A DNA stretch of 64,000 nt. It comes from Luzula sylvatica. Lineage: Eukaryota; Streptophyta; Magnoliopsida; Poales; Juncaceae. The DNA lies in assembly GCA_946800325.1 (NCBI GenBank), contig OX326959.1, positions 19,684,862 through 19,748,861 of the forward strand, written 5' to 3'. Of this stretch, positions 63,848 through 64,000 are shown piece by piece. The stretch's first letter is position 1. Each line of letters opens with the position of its first letter. The position numbers and the translations under genes are program-made. The notes under the pieces were generated by a model. It saw only the letters and a program-made list of their open reading frames with translations. It made no database searches and was not told where the DNA came from.

Positions 63848-64000
63848 GAGTTAGTTAGTTAATCAGTTAGTTAGTTAGTTAGCCAGTAGTTAGTTAGTTT
63901 GTTAGTTAAATAGTTAGTTAATTAATTTGTTAGTTATTGAGTTGGTTATTTAGTTAGCTATTAGTAAGTTAGTTGAATAGTTAGTCCATTAGTTAGCTAG
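58788..64000 (-). repeat. (TTAG)n array, running off the window
   Basis: It parallels 42590-47507 up to about 63755. Where that copy and 35644 flip to CTAA, this one continues as TTAG to the window end, in sequence matching the reverse complement of the region left of 39285. It has no ORFs or other features. Confidence 0.93.

Noticed and set aside
24857..64000. Whole structure as a pure assembly artefact
   Set aside because: Units share the same order but differ in length, in single-base variants and in insertions, which suggests real copies. Collapse or misjoining at individual flips cannot be excluded without reads.

Overview
This window looks like heterochromatic, repeat-only DNA from a flowering plant. 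The grounds are a Ty1/copia element whose primer-binding site matches plant initiator-Met tRNA, Ty3/gypsy-type LTRs with a plant-like polypurine tract and LTR tail, and a short run of the plant telomere repeat TTTAGGG. I see no host protein gene, tRNA or rRNA. The species cannot be named from the sequence.

Layout. 1-4929: 5' part of a copia retrotransposon on the minus strand (RT start, integrase, protease, gag, long leader, PBS, 5' LTR), broken by two in-frame stops and cut by the window edge. 5065-6265: minus-strand solo LTR of a gypsy-type family. 6266-16817: (CTAA)n array. 16818-25045: 34-bp palindromic satellite and (GACAN)n pentanucleotide arrays, interrupted by a second solo LTR (17608-19105) with a clear 5-bp target duplication. 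25046-40749: CTAA array, then TTAG array (the same repeat on the other strand), then a 5'-truncated gypsy element (28197-31275), more TTAG, then CTAA. 40750-64000: further rounds of satellite, GACAN, CTAA, TTAG and CTAA blocks.

The main result is architectural. The tandem repeats form a compound higher-order repeat of about 11.9 kb (34-bp satellite, GACAN, CTAA, TTAG, CTAA) with reused junctions, large inverted arms, a nested 2.8-kb duplication and local inversions. The satellite monomer is a perfect 22-bp palindrome plus a 12-bp asymmetric linker. Two unrelated retroelement families also carry clusters of short palindromic sites spaced about two helical turns apart: TGCGTCATGACGCA in the copia U3 and leader (exactly 22 bp within pairs) and CCGTTAYAACGG-like sites in a gypsy-type LTR (20-23 bp). 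These look like amplified transcription-factor sites, but that is inference.

Long open frames across the satellite and GACAN arrays are artefacts of stop-free repeat units and are not annotated as genes. The only real coding sequence is the decayed copia polyprotein. Block edges in simple repeat are good to a few bases at best.
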